Below, in pieces: positions 1 to 10,019 of a stretch of DNA of 44,901 nucleotides. The stretch comes from Candidatus Shapirobacteria bacterium (GTDB taxonomy: Bacteria > Patescibacteriota > Microgenomatia > UBA12405). Position 1 is the first letter of the stretch. Each line of letters opens with the position of its first letter. Where the stretch lies: NCBI GenBank assembly GCA_028704635.1, contig JAQWFB010000004.1, forward strand, positions 66,656-111,556, written 5' to 3'. A program made the translations under genes and the position numbers. The notes under the pieces were generated by a model. That model was not told where the DNA came from. It made no database searches and worked only from the letters and a program-made list of their open reading frames with translations.

Positions 1-866
1 TGAAAAGTTCTTCCTTCTCCTTCTCCGATCATTGATTTTGGTTTTCCAACATCATGCAGTAATGCCGCCAATTTTGTAACAGGATTATTAGTAGAACAAT
101 TATCTAAGGTTTTTAAATTGTGAGTCCACACATCATCAATATGATGTCCCTTTTGTCGGACTCCTACTCCATCCAATAATTCTGGAATTATTTCTTTTAA
201 TATCCCAGAATTATTCAACAAAATAATTCCGTCACTAGGATTAAAGGAAACTAATATTTTAAATAATTCATCCCTTATTCTTTCGCTAGCTATCTTTTGA
301 ATTAAACCAGCATTTTTTTGGATTGATTTAAAGGTTTTTTCTTCGATTAAAAATCCAATTTGTGAGGCAATTCTAATTGCCCTCATCATTCTTAATGCAT
401 CTTCCCCAAATCTTTCATCTGGGTTTCCCACACACCGTACTAATCTGCTTTGCAGATCATTTTGTCCATCATACAAGTCAATTAATTTTTTGTTCCAATC
501 CAAAGCAATTGCATTAATTGTAAAATCTCTTCTTTGCAAATCTTCTTCTAATGTTTTTCCCCATTTAATTTCATCTGGATGTCTAGCGTCTGAGTAACCT
601 CTTTCAGTTCTAAAAGTAGTCACTTCAAAAATATCATCACCATCAACTACACTAATAGTTCCAAATTTATTATTATAAAAACTATTTTTCGGAAAAATCT
701 TTTGCATTTCCTCTGGTGTCAAATTTGTTGTAAAATCCCAGTCTTTAACCTGCCTTTTTAAAATTAAATCGCGAACAGCCCCGCCAACAATATAAATCTC
801 AGCATTATTTTCTCTAAATTTTTTAATTAATTTTTCCACCTTTACAGGTATCACAAAATCATTCAT
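1..866 (-). CDS. cca: CCA tRNA nucleotidyltransferase / poly(A) polymerase family with HD domain (C-terminus cut by window edge)
   Basis: My reverse-strand translation from the ATG at 866: MNDFVIPVKVEKLIKKFRENNAEIYIVGGAVRDLILKRQVKDWDFTTN...RRDFTINAIALD...RFGEDALRMMRAIRIA...KLAALLHDVGKP; GG-x(n)-DxD NTase and HD motifs. Open to the left edge, so absent from the ORF track. Confidence 0.93.
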   Translation of the reverse strand, partial: MNDFVIPVKVEKLIKKFRENNAEIYIVGGAVRDLILKRQVKDWDFTTNLTPEEMQKIFPKNSFYNNKFGTISVVDGDDIFEVTTFRTERGYSDARHPDEIKWGKTLEEDLQRRDFTINAIALDWNKKLIDLYDGQNDLQSRLVRCVGNPDERFGEDALRMMRAIRIASQIGFLIEEKTFKSIQKNAGLIQKIASERIRDELFKILVSFNPSDGIILLNNSGILKEIIPELLDGVGVRQKGHHIDDVWTHNLKTLDNCSTNNPVTKLAALLHDVGKPKSMIGEGEGRTF

Positions 867-1018
867 CTATGTTTATATTTTACTCTATTTTTTAAATTGA
901 TTTTTACCGACAATTATCCTACAATATCAACGGCTCTAAAGTGCAAAGAAAGGCTCTTTGTTAAACTTAGTTCATTCACAATTAATCTTAAAAAAGAAAG
1001 AAGGGCAGGTGGATTAAA

Positions 1019-1303
1019 ATGCTTTATTCAAATCAGATTCCCATCTTTACTGATGAAATGTTGAATCGTATTAAGGAATTAAAAGAACAATTTGAATCAG
1101 CGGTTATTGGCAGTGATGATAGGGTAAATCTTCTTAAAAAATTAAATACTTTAATTTTGGAATCAACAGGAATATCCATCACTCTATCTCAAATCCAAAA
1201 AGTCTACGAACTAACGCCTCCTCAAATTAATACCTATGTCTTAAACGCTGTTGTTGGAAAAATAAATTTTTTAAAAAAAACAACATCACACCCACCCCTT
1301 TAG
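1019..1303 (+). CDS. small hypothetical protein (94 aa)
   Basis: ORF with its own promoter (TTGATT-N17-TACAAT near 898-930), purine-rich SD-like leader and a strong terminator downstream. Confidence 0.6.
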   Translation: MLYSNQIPIFTDEMLNRIKELKEQFESAVIGSDDRVNLLKKLNTLILESTGISITLSQIQKVYELTPPQINTYVLNAVVGKINFLKKTTSHPPL

Positions 1304-1322
1304 TTTTATTAAGACTACAACC

Positions 1323-1366
1323 AATACCGTAATACTTTACACCCCATGTGTAAATTTTACGGTATT
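1323..1366. terminator. bidirectional two-storey hairpin terminator
   Basis: AATACCGTAA-tac-TTTACAC-cccat-GTGTAAA-tt-TTACGGTATT then TTG TTTT; lies between convergent genes. Confidence 0.8.
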
Positions 1367-1371
1367 TTGTT

Positions 1372-1638
1372 TTAAACAGTTGATACTTCAGGTCGGGGGA
1401 TTGCCTCTTTGACGACAATTTTTCTACCCATTTGTTCACTATCATTCAATTCCACCACAGCTTTCATAGCATCTTCATCATTTTCAAATTCAACAAATCC
1501 AAAACCTTTAGATCTACCAGAAAATTTATCCATTACCACATTTACTGAGACTATTTGCCCATAAGGGGTAAATATTTCTTGTAATTTATCTTGATTAATC
1601 GAAAAATCTAAATTACCTACAAATAATTTTTTTGCCAT
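1372..1638 (-). CDS. RRM-domain RNA-binding protein
   Basis: KLFVGNL (RNP2) and KGFGFVEF (RNP1); SD AAGGAG upstream. Confidence 0.95.
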   Translation of the reverse strand: MAKKLFVGNLDFSINQDKLQEIFTPYGQIVSVNVVMDKFSGRSKGFGFVEFENDEDAMKAVVELNDSEQMGRKIVVKEAIPRPEVSTV

Positions 1639-1727
1639 TTTTCACTCCTTCATTTTATTAATTAAATAACAATTAATTATATCCCTAATTTTCAAAAAAA
1701 TAAAAAAGTGTACAATCTAATATCTTT

Positions 1728-3416
1728 ATGTTTTCCGAGATTATTTTAAAAAACAAAAAAATAATAGACAAATCTTTTTCAGAATCAGATTTTTTAGATC
1801 TTTTGTTAAAAAATCGTCAAATTAAAAAATCAGACTATGATGATTTTTTTAAACCTCATTTTCCTATCGATTTAGATTTCAACGTTAATAAAAAAGAACT
1901 AAAAAATGCCACAAATAGGGTTAATTTAGCCATTAAAAATAATGAAAATATTTTAATTTATGGCGATTATGATGTTGATGGTATCACTGCCACCGCCATT
2001 CTTTGGCAGGTTTTATACCAAAAAGGTGCCAAAGTTTTGCCATTCATTCCAGATCGCGAAGCCGATGGTTATGGTATTAAATCAAAGTCATTTTTCGATT
2101 TTGAAACTCAAAAAAAGATTCATTTTGATCTTTTAATAACCGTCGATAATGGTATTGTGGCCAATCTCGAGCTTGAAAAAATTGCCAAAAAAAACACCGA
2201 TATTATTATTGTCGATCATCATTTGCCGACTGAAGATTTACCTAAAGTTTCAGCCATAATTCATTCCACCGATTTTTCTGGTGCGGCTCTTTCTTGGTTT
2301 TTTTCCACCCAATTCGATAAAAATGCTGATATTGGTTTGGCCGCTGCTGGAACTGTGGCTGATTGTCTTCCTTTAGTTAGTATTAATAGAAGTATCGTTG
2401 TTCATGGTTTAAAATCTTTGCGAAAAAATCCCAATCATGGATTAAAAAAATTAATCGAAGTCAGTGGTATTAAGCAAGATTCGGTTTCTGCTTATGATTT
2501 AGGTTTTGTCATTGGTCCGCGAATCAATGCCGTCGGACGTCTTTCAAATCCAACTGAAGCCCTCCGACTTTTATGCAGTCAAAATTCAATCCAGGCCGAT
2601 AAATATGCCCAAAATTTAGACAAATTTAATAAAGACCGTCAGGATATTCAAAAAGAAAATTTAAAAATCGCCGAAGAGATTATCAGTAGAGACGTTCTGC
2701 AGAACGTCTCTACTTTAAATAAAAAAAATGTTTCCACTCAAAATAAATTAATTTTTATTTCCCATAAAGAATTTTTACCAGGAATCATTGGCTTAATTGC
2801 CGGTCGTTTAACCGAAAAATATTATTTACCCTCAATTATTATCAGCGTTGGCGATGAATATTCCAAAGGTTCTTGCCGATCAATCAAAGAATTAAATATC
2901 GTCGAATCACTTCGACAGTTTAATGACGATTTAGTTGACCTAGGTGGCCATGCCGGTGCTGCTGGCTTCACTATTAAAACCACTAATATTAAAAAATTTC
3001 AAAATAAAATTACTGATTACATAAATCAACAGCTTAAAGATATTGATTTAAAACCAACAATTATTGTCGAATCAGAAATGAAATTATCTGCAGTCAATAT
3101 TAAAAATTGCCGATTAATAGGAAAATTAGAGCCATTTGGCATTGACAACACCAAGCCTTTATTTCTATTTAAAAATCTTCGCATTATTCAAAAAAGAGTT
3201 CTCGGTTCTACTGGTGATCATTTAAAACTAAAGCTCGATGATCCCAATACTAATAAATTAGAAAATATTCCCGCCGACGCCATTGCTTTTAAAAAAGGTG
3301 ATTTAGATAATCAATTTCAAAATGGTGATTTAATTAATATAATTGCCTCCCTTGATTTAAATATCTGGAACGGCCAAACCTCTCCCCAACTCATCGTCAA
3401 AGAAATCTTTACCTAA
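1728..3416 (+). CDS. recJ: single-stranded-DNA-specific exonuclease RecJ
   Basis: DYDVDGITATAIL, VDHH, GPRINAVGRL, GGHAGAAGFT (DHH/DHHA1 motifs). Confidence 0.96.
   Translation: MFSEIILKNKKIIDKSFSESDFLDLLLKNRQIKKSDYDDFFKPHFPIDLDFNVNKKELKNATNRVNLAIKNNENILIYGDYDVDGITATAILWQVLYQKGAKVLPFIPDREADGYGIKSKSFFDFETQKKIHFDLLITVDNGIVANLELEKIAKKNTDIIIVDHHLPTEDLPKVSAIIHSTDFSGAALSWFFSTQFDKNADIGLAAAGTVADCLPLVSINRSIVVHGLKSLRKNPNHGLKKLIEVSGIKQDSVSAYDLGFVIGPRINAVGRLSNPTEALRLLCSQNSIQADKYAQNLDKFNKDRQDIQKENLKIAEEIISRDVLQNVSTLNKKNVSTQNKLIFISHKEFLPGIIGLIAGRLTEKYYLPSIIISVGDEYSKGSCRSIKELNIVESLRQFNDDLVDLGGHAGAAGFTIKTTNIKKFQNKITDYINQQLKDIDLKPTIIVESEMKLSAVNIKNCRLIGKLEPFGIDNTKPLFLFKNLRIIQKRVLGSTGDHLKLKLDDPNTNKLENIPADAIAFKKGDLDNQFQNGDLINIIASLDLNIWNGQTSPQLIVKEIFT
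2685..2714. repeat. 30-bp perfect palindrome (28-bp GTAGAGACG-family element) inside recJ, in frame
   Basis: AGTAGAGACGTTCTG|CAGAACGTCTCTACT. Confidence 0.95.
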
Positions 3417-3431
3417 CCAGCCATTATATCG

Positions 3432-3440
3432 TGTTATAAT
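3432..3440 (+). promoter_or_regulatory. extended -10 promoter (TGtTATAAT) for the 118-aa gene, followed by a ~160-nt leader
   Basis: TG-N-TATAAT at 3432-3440. Confidence 0.6.
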
Positions 3441-3607
3441 TTACCACTAATTATTAAACTAATTGCTAGTTGTTAAATAATTTGCACCTTAAAATATTTT
3501 TTTGAATATTTTGGTGAGCGGAAATTTGTTTCGTTCTGCAAAGCAGAAAGTGATAGATTCCCGTTCATCAAAAATGATGAAATATGGGAGAAAGTAGGTG
3601 TTAAAGA

Positions 3608-3964
3608 GTGGAAAATCAAAATCATACAGAGGAACAACTTGTCATAGCCGAAGAAATTTCTAGAAAATTTGAAATACCATTAATTGACGTTTTAGATGCA
3701 CTTAATTTTCTACCAGAATGTTCTTCTGAGACAGTTGAAGACGCTATGTCAGAATATTACAAAAACGCCCTAGATTGCCCGCAAAAAAGAGCTGCTCTCT
3801 ACAAGTGGAATAAGCTTATTATCGGTTTAGCCAATGCAGCCACTACTTGTGAAGAAATTGCAATAATTCTTTCTAAAACCCCACCAAAAAGAAGTAAAGT
3901 TGATAGCGAATCCCAAAAAATAACTATCAATAAAATCTACGAACTTTATTTAAACTCAAAATAA
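3608..3964 (+). CDS. small hypothetical protein (118 aa), GTG start
   Basis: ORF with SD-like aggtg, long leader, strong terminator downstream. Confidence 0.65.
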   Translation: MENQNHTEEQLVIAEEISRKFEIPLIDVLDALNFLPECSSETVEDAMSEYYKNALDCPQKRAALYKWNKLIIGLANAATTCEEIAIILSKTPPKRSKVDSESQKITINKIYELYLNSK

Positions 3965-3985
3965 TCTCTTCAAAAAATATTTATC

Positions 3986-4031
3986 AACACCGTATTATTT
4001 TTACAATAAAATGTAAAATAAATACGGTGTT
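3986..4031 (+). terminator. two-storey hairpin intrinsic terminator
   Basis: AACACCGTATT-(TTTTACA/TGTAAAA inner stem)-AATACGGTGTT followed by T-run. Confidence 0.88.
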
Positions 4032-4051
4032 TTTTTTGTTAAAATACTCCT

Positions 4052-5848
4052 ATGGAAAGAACACTTGCAAACGACTGCCTCCAAAAAATCGGAGAAAAAG
4101 TTTTACTTCAAGGTTGGGTTAATAATATCCGCGATCACGGTCAACTAATTTTTATCGATTTCAGAGATTGGAGCGGCACCGTTCAAATTGTTGTCAATGC
4201 TAATAATAATTCTGAAATTCACAAACTTGCATCCACTATTGGTTTAGAATGGGTAATTGAAGTTGAAGGTCAAGTTGCTAACCGTGATTCAAATGCTGTT
4301 AATAAAAAAATAACCACTGGTTCTATCGAAATTACCTGCGAAAAACTAACTGTTTTAAATAAAAGCGAGGTTTCTCCTTTTCCTCTCGATACCGACGGTA
4401 CCGAGCTTGATGAACCCTTACGTTTAAAATATCGTTATCTCGACTTGCGTCGTCCTCGTCTCGCCAAAATTATTCAAGACAAACATAAATATATTTTAGC
4501 CGTCCGCAATTGGATGGATAAAAATAATTTTATTGAAATCATCACTCCGCTTTTAACCACCACTTCGCCAGAAGGTGCTCGCGATTTTTTAGTTCCTTCT
4601 CGCATTCACAAAGGCAAGTTCTTTGTTCTTCCTCAAGCCCCCCAACAATTTAAACAATTATTAATGGTTTCTGGTGTCGATAAATATTTTCAAATTGCTC
4701 CTTGTTTTCGCGACGAAGATCCTCGTGCAGATCGTCACGCCGGCGCTTTTTATCAAATCGACATGGAAATGAGTTTTCCTACCATCGATAAAATTTTTAC
4801 CACTGCCGAAAATTTAATTAAAGAAACTTATCAAACTGTTGCTCCTCAAAAAACCATTGCCAAATTTCCTTTTCCCCGAATTTCTTACAAAGAATCCATG
4901 GATAAATATGGCAGCGACAAGCCTGACACGCGTTTTGGCTTAGAATTACAAAATATTACTGAAATCGTCAAAGGCAAAAGCGATTTTAATGTTTTTAACA
5001 ACGCTGAAATTGTTAAGTGTATTGTTGCTCCAAAATGTGGCGAATTTAGTAAAACTCAAATTGATAAATTAGAAAATTTAGCCAAAGAAAAAGGCGCTAA
5101 AGGTTTAGCCTACACTAAAGTTCTCGATGGAAAATTAGACACTGGTGTGGCTCGATTTTTTGATGCCCAATTACAACAGGAAATTATAAAATCAGTTTCC
5201 GCTGATGTTGGTGATTTAATTCTTTTTGTTGCCGATAAACCAACTACTACCAATAAAGTTCTTGGAAGTATTCGCCTATCATTAGGTGATATTTTAAATC
5301 TTCGTGACCCAAATGTTTTATATTTCAATTGGATCACTGATTTCCCGTTTTATGAATTTAATGATGATGGTGATTTAGATTTTGGACACAATCCCTTTTC
5401 TATGCCTCAAGGTGGCATGGAATCTCTAAAAAATAAAGATCCATTAAATATTGAGTCTTACCAATACGATCTAACATTAAATGGTTTTGAATTAGCATCC
5501 GGATCAATTCGTAATCACGAACCAGAGACTCTTGTTAAAGCTTTTGAAATTGTTGGTTACAACCGAGACGAAGTTATTAAAAAATTTGGTGGTTTATATA
5601 ATGCCTTTCATTATGGTGCTCCACCACATGGTGGCTGGGCCATTGGACTTGATCGTCTTTTAATGTTATTTCTCGACGAACCAAATATTCGTGATATTTA
5701 TGCTTTTCCTTTAAATTCTAATGGGGTTGATCTTTTAATGAACGCTCCTAGTGAGATAGATCAACATCAACTCGATGATGTTGGTTTAATATTAAAACCA
5801 GAAATCAAAGCAGATCTAAAAAATGAAAAAATCGATTCTAAAACGTAA
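4052..5848 (+). CDS. aspS: aspartyl-tRNA synthetase
   Basis: class II motifs: [33 protein letters not shown]. Confidence 0.97.
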   Translation: MERTLANDCLQKIGEKVLLQGWVNNIRDHGQLIFIDFRDWSGTVQIVVNANNNSEIHKLASTIGLEWVIEVEGQVANRDSNAVNKKITTGSIEITCEKLTVLNKSEVSPFPLDTDGTELDEPLRLKYRYLDLRRPRLAKIIQDKHKYILAVRNWMDKNNFIEIITPLLTTTSPEGARDFLVPSRIHKGKFFVLPQAPQQFKQLLMVSGVDKYFQIAPCFRDEDPRADRHAGAFYQIDMEMSFPTIDKIFTTAENLIKETYQTVAPQKTIAKFPFPRISYKESMDKYGSDKPDTRFGLELQNITEIVKGKSDFNVFNNAEIVKCIVAPKCGEFSKTQIDKLENLAKEKGAKGLAYTKVLDGKLDTGVARFFDAQLQQEIIKSVSADVGDLILFVADKPTTTNKVLGSIRLSLGDILNLRDPNVLYFNWITDFPFYEFNDDGDLDFGHNPFSMPQGGMESLKNKDPLNIESYQYDLTLNGFELASGSIRNHEPETLVKAFEIVGYNRDEVIKKFGGLYNAFHYGAPPHGGWAIGLDRLLMLFLDEPNIRDIYAFPLNSNGVDLLMNAPSEIDQHQLDDVGLILKPEIKADLKNEKIDSKT

Positions 5849-6755
5849 ACTGTTTGAAATCATAATTATTTTTTTAATCGCCTTTTTAAATTTATTTTGG
5901 CTACCAACTTTTAGTTTTTGGAATATTTATCCCAAGAATTTATCTTTTTCCAAAAATAACGATTTAATTCAATATAAACATCCAGCCAAAGTTTATTTTA
6001 AACTTTCTGTCGAACCACAACTAAATTCTACTCATTATATTCTTATTGATGCTGCTACCAACACTATAATCTTATCCAAAAATCGAGATGAAAAAATTTA
6101 TCCAGCTTCCACTACTAAATTAATCACTGCTCTGACTGCCCTAAATATCTATCCATTAGATGAAGAATTAACCATAAATCAAGAATATTTAGAGGGTCAA
6201 GTTATGGGTTTAAAATTAGGTGAGAAAATTACTATCAAATCTTTAGTCAATGCTCTTTTAGTTTATTCCGCTAACGATGCCGCTTTTACTCTAGCTAATC
6301 ATCACCAAAATGGAGAGTCAGGTTTTATTGAAGAAATGAATTCACTTATTCAAAAATATGGTTTAAAAAACACCCATTTTACTAATTACGACGGTATCCA
6401 CAATGAAAATCATTATTCCACTGCCTACGACCTTTCTCAGATTGCTAGACTTGCTATTAAAAATTCCACCATTACTGAAACTGTTAAACAAAAAAGTATT
6501 ATCGTTGAATCTGTTGATAAAACCATTAAACATGAATTATCATCAACAGATGAACTTCTTGGAATAGTGCCAGAAATTGAGGGACTTAAAACAGGTTTTA
6601 CTCAAGAAGCTGGTGGTTGTTTTATTGGTCTTATTAACTTAAACGGACATTATTTAATTAGTGTTGTAACCCAAAGTGATGACCGTTTCGGTGACACCAA
6701 AAAATTAATTAATTGGGCTAAAGACAATGTCTTTTGGCAACCTTACCAGCCCTAA
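5823..6755 (+). CDS. D-alanyl-D-alanine carboxypeptidase (PBP5-like, S11)
   Basis: SxxK (ASTTKLIT), SxN (YSAND), KTG (LKTGFT); overlaps the aspS 3' end by 26 nt. Confidence 0.9.
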   Translation: MKKSILKRKLFEIIIIFLIAFLNLFWLPTFSFWNIYPKNLSFSKNNDLIQYKHPAKVYFKLSVEPQLNSTHYILIDAATNTIILSKNRDEKIYPASTTKLITALTALNIYPLDEELTINQEYLEGQVMGLKLGEKITIKSLVNALLVYSANDAAFTLANHHQNGESGFIEEMNSLIQKYGLKNTHFTNYDGIHNENHYSTAYDLSQIARLAIKNSTITETVKQKSIIVESVDKTIKHELSSTDELLGIVPEIEGLKTGFTQEAGGCFIGLINLNGHYLISVVTQSDDRFGDTKKLINWAKDNVFWQPYQP

Positions 6756-7796
6756 TTATTGAGAAATATATTTACTCGTTACTGCCGACACGTAAGCTAC
6801 GAAATTATTATCGCCTTTAAAAACATAAATTGGTTGTAAATATTGAGTCAGTGTCACTGGTTCATAGTAAGCCAATTCCATACTTCTAATCGTTACGATT
6901 TCCGAACTAACATCAGACGCTGGCCAATAATTTCCCGCTTTTAATTCAGCAATTGCTTCATTAGCAGTTTTAATTGGGTAGGTAGAATATGACTCCCTAT
7001 CAATATTGGCATATTTAAAATTAGCTTCAATTATTTTTTTATCACTTTCAGCAGATCCAGAAACTAAAATTGATACTGAGGCCGCCCCACTTTGAGGCGA
7101 AACTATTTCCCATTTGTCATCCAAAAATTCTCTATAAAATTCAATCTTTATCGCATTCGATTCAGACAATGCACCAACTGATGTCAAAGTTCCATCACTA
7201 ATTTTCCAATAAGTTACATCCTTTTTTCCATTTTTTAAATCACTAGTATATTTATTCCCAGATTCTAAAAAAGATTCGGCGGTTTCTATTGCTTTGTCTT
7301 TGGTTGGCATATCTTTTGCTTCCAAAATAGAAGCATCATTTAAATATGGATATTTCAAACTAAAATCACCCTCCAAAACGTTCATTGTCAATATTTTTTG
7401 AGTCGCTTCATTTTTAAATTCATAAACACCATTGCTTACTTCCGACGGTTCACTTTCAAAACCAAAATTTTTTGCCACTCCCTTTGCCTCCTCTAATGCT
7501 AAAATTTCTGTCTTAGATCTATAAATAATGTAAACTTTTGTTTGATCACTGAAACTTGGTATCACATCATTAGTAAATTCAAAGGTAAAATTTTTGGCCG
7601 TAAATTCTTTAGCTGGGAAAACATTTTTTGGTAAGATTCCATATTTTACTGTTGGTGCCACATATGCTGGATGGGTGGATTTATAGGCTTTAATCGATGT
7701 TGCTCCAATCGACCACAACAAAACAAAAGCAACTAAAGCAGACCCGCCATATTTAATTAAATTTCGACTAGCATAAGCAGTGTAGGTCAAAGACAT
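6756..7796 (-). CDS. hypothetical membrane-anchored protein
   Basis: N-terminal TM segment; track start is 7832, but ATG at 7796 fits a TAAAAT -10 located 5 nt upstream. Confidence 0.65.
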   Translation of the reverse strand: MSLTYTAYASRNLIKYGGSALVAFVLLWSIGATSIKAYKSTHPAYVAPTVKYGILPKNVFPAKEFTAKNFTFEFTNDVIPSFSDQTKVYIIYRSKTEILALEEAKGVAKNFGFESEPSEVSNGVYEFKNEATQKILTMNVLEGDFSLKYPYLNDASILEAKDMPTKDKAIETAESFLESGNKYTSDLKNGKKDVTYWKISDGTLTSVGALSESNAIKIEFYREFLDDKWEIVSPQSGAASVSILVSGSAESDKKIIEANFKYANIDRESYSTYPIKTANEAIAELKAGNYWPASDVSSEIVTIRSMELAYYEPVTLTQYLQPIYVFKGDNNFVAYVSAVTSKYISQ

Positions 7797-7830
7797 AAAA
7801 TATTTTACACTAATAATGGTAAAATTAGCC

Positions 7831-9264
7831 ATGATTGAATCTAAAATTATCAGAACTCGTATTGCCCCCAGTCCAACTGGTGAGCTCCATATCGGAACCC
7901 TAAGAACTCTTCTTTACGATTATGCTTTGGCCAAAAAAAACCATGGTCAATTTATCTTTCGCCTAGAAGACACCGATCAAAAACGTTATGTCCCTGGTTC
8001 TGAAAAAAGACTAATGGAAGTTATCAAAGATTATGGTTTATCCTGGGATGAAGGTCCCGACATTGGCGGTCCTTATAGTCCCTATGTTCAAACTCAACGT
8101 CTCGATATTTATCAAAAATATATCAAAGAACTTTTAGATAAAGGTTTAGCATATTTTTGTTTTTGCACACAAGAAAGACTTGATGATCTTCGTGCTACTC
8201 AAAAAGCGCAAAAACAAATTCCTCGCTATGATCAACACTGTTTTCATTTATCTAAAGAGGAAATTAAAAAAAATCTCGACAATAAAGTTCCATACACCAT
8301 CCGTATGGTCATTCCTAAAAACGAAACCATAGTTTTTGAAGACCTAATTCGTGGCAAAATAAAATTCAACACCAACGAAGTCGATGATCAAGTTTTGATT
8401 AAATCAAACGGAATTCCCACTTATCATTTTGCCGCTGTTGTTGATGATTATTTAATGAAGATCACCCATGTTTTCAGAGGTGAAGAATGGTTAACATCTA
8501 CTCCCAAACACCTTTTGCTTTATCGCGCCTTTGGTTGGGAACCACCACAATTTGCCCATCTTACAGTTTTATTAAATCCAGACGGTAAAGGTAAAATGAG
8601 TAAAAGATCTGGGTCAACTCACGCTCGAGCCTTTTTAGATGACGGATATCTTCCCGAAGCTATGCTGAATTTTTTAATGCTTCTTGGTTGGAATCCCGGC
8701 ACTGAAAAAGAATTTTTTACTCTCGATGAATTTGTTGAAGCTTTCAGTATTAACCATCTTCATAAAAAATCACCAATTTTCGACCGCAAAAAATTAGATT
8801 ATTTTAATGGTTATTATCTTCGCCAAAAATCAGACGAGCAATTATTTGTTTTATTCAAAAAATTTTTACCTCAAGCTTCTAAGGATCAAATTAAGATTTT
8901 AGTTCCAGTTTTAAAAGAAAGAATTGTCAAATTATCCGACCTTCCAGTTCAAACAAAATTTCTTTTTGAAAACGTCGATTACGATAAAGAACTTTTACTT
9001 AAAAAGGGAACCGATTCAAAATTAGCCATTGATATGCTTCAAAAAACAAAAGAATTAATTAATAAAGATTTTTCTAATCTCTCAGAAAGAATTTTAGAAT
9101 TAATCAAAAATAATAATTGGAATGTTGGTGAATTCTTTATGGTTTTTCGGGTGGTCATTTGTGGTACCGTTTTCACTCCACCAGTGGTCGAATGTCTACC
9201 GGCCTTAGGTCAAGAAAAAACTTTGGAAAAAATAAATATCGCCATCTTAAAACTAACTGAATAA
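7831..9264 (+). CDS. gltX: glutamyl-tRNA synthetase
   Basis: PSPTGELHIGTLRT and KMSKRSG; start set to ATG 7831 rather than the track start 7816. Confidence 0.95.
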   Translation: MIESKIIRTRIAPSPTGELHIGTLRTLLYDYALAKKNHGQFIFRLEDTDQKRYVPGSEKRLMEVIKDYGLSWDEGPDIGGPYSPYVQTQRLDIYQKYIKELLDKGLAYFCFCTQERLDDLRATQKAQKQIPRYDQHCFHLSKEEIKKNLDNKVPYTIRMVIPKNETIVFEDLIRGKIKFNTNEVDDQVLIKSNGIPTYHFAAVVDDYLMKITHVFRGEEWLTSTPKHLLLYRAFGWEPPQFAHLTVLLNPDGKGKMSKRSGSTHARAFLDDGYLPEAMLNFLMLLGWNPGTEKEFFTLDEFVEAFSINHLHKKSPIFDRKKLDYFNGYYLRQKSDEQLFVLFKKFLPQASKDQIKILVPVLKERIVKLSDLPVQTKFLFENVDYDKELLLKKGTDSKLAIDMLQKTKELINKDFSNLSERILELIKNNNWNVGEFFMVFRVVICGTVFTPPVVECLPALGQEKTLEKINIAILKLTE

Positions 9265-9281
9265 TTTGCTAAACTAATTTT

Positions 9282-10019
9282 GTGTTAGTTTTCTTACTAT
9301 TATTTTTTAGTGTTTTTAGCCATCCAGTTTTAGCCGACGATTCAATAATTAAAATCACCAATTTTTCTTCAGATTCAGATCCGGAATGGGTCGAACTAAG
9401 TAACACTACTAGTGAAGATATTAATATTGATGGTTGGATTATTAGAGACGATAATACTAGTAAAACAGATGATTTATCGCTTAATGGTCTTATTCCTGCA
9501 TCTTCAAAAATCATTTTTTCCCATGCAAAAGGTTGGCTTAACGATGGTGGCGATATTATTTATCTTTATAACTCAAGCAATACTTTAATTGATAAATTGA
9601 GCTATCCAACCCCAACTCCCACTTCAACGCCAACTCCAATATTAGCATCAACCCCTGTTCCAACTCTCACCCCAGAATTAACACTTACTCCAACTCCAAA
9701 TAAAACTCCGACTTCTACTAAAACCCCAACCCCTACCAAAACCTTAACTCCAACTAAAACTCTAACACCTACAAAAACATCAACTCCAATTAAAACCATA
9801 ACTCCAACAAAAACTCTCACTCCTGCTCCTACTTTAGCCACTGAATCGGCCATTTTAGTTTCCACTCAAACTCCTACACTAACCCCAACTCCCGTTCCTA
9901 AAATTCTTGGCACCACCACTATTAATAAAAAAAATTATCTCCCTTTAGTTTTTATTTGTTTTGGCGGTTTGTTTTTGTTAACTCCATTGATAATTGCTAA
10001 AATTAAAAATGAAAATTAA
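9282..10019 (+). CDS. lamin-tail-domain-like surface protein with Thr/Pro-rich linker and C-terminal TM anchor
   Basis: IIKITNFSSDSDPEWVELSNTTSEDINIDGWIIRD... (LTD-like), TPTPTSTPT-type linker, C-terminal hydrophobic helix plus KIKNEN. Confidence 0.75.
   Translation: MLVFLLLFFSVFSHPVLADDSIIKITNFSSDSDPEWVELSNTTSEDINIDGWIIRDDNTSKTDDLSLNGLIPASSKIIFSHAKGWLNDGGDIIYLYNSSNTLIDKLSYPTPTPTSTPTPILASTPVPTLTPELTLTPTPNKTPTSTKTPTPTKTLTPTKTLTPTKTSTPIKTITPTKTLTPAPTLATESAILVSTQTPTLTPTPVPKILGTTTINKKNYLPLVFICFGGLFLLTPLIIAKIKNEN

Noticed and set aside
443-457. ATCTGC-ttt-GCAGAT hairpin in cca, similar to TTCTGC-aaa-GCAGAA at 3535-3549
   Set aside because: In cca it encodes NDLQSRL, which fits the normal family sequence; too short to call a repeat family.
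5110-5337. Minus-strand ORF within aspS (and similar antisense ORFs at 14364, 14769, 17489, 23728, 32902, 36087)
   Set aside because: Entirely opposite strong coding genes, no family features.
9602-9865. Minus-strand ORF of VGVGV repeats
   Set aside because: Antisense of the Thr/Pro-rich linker; composition artefact.
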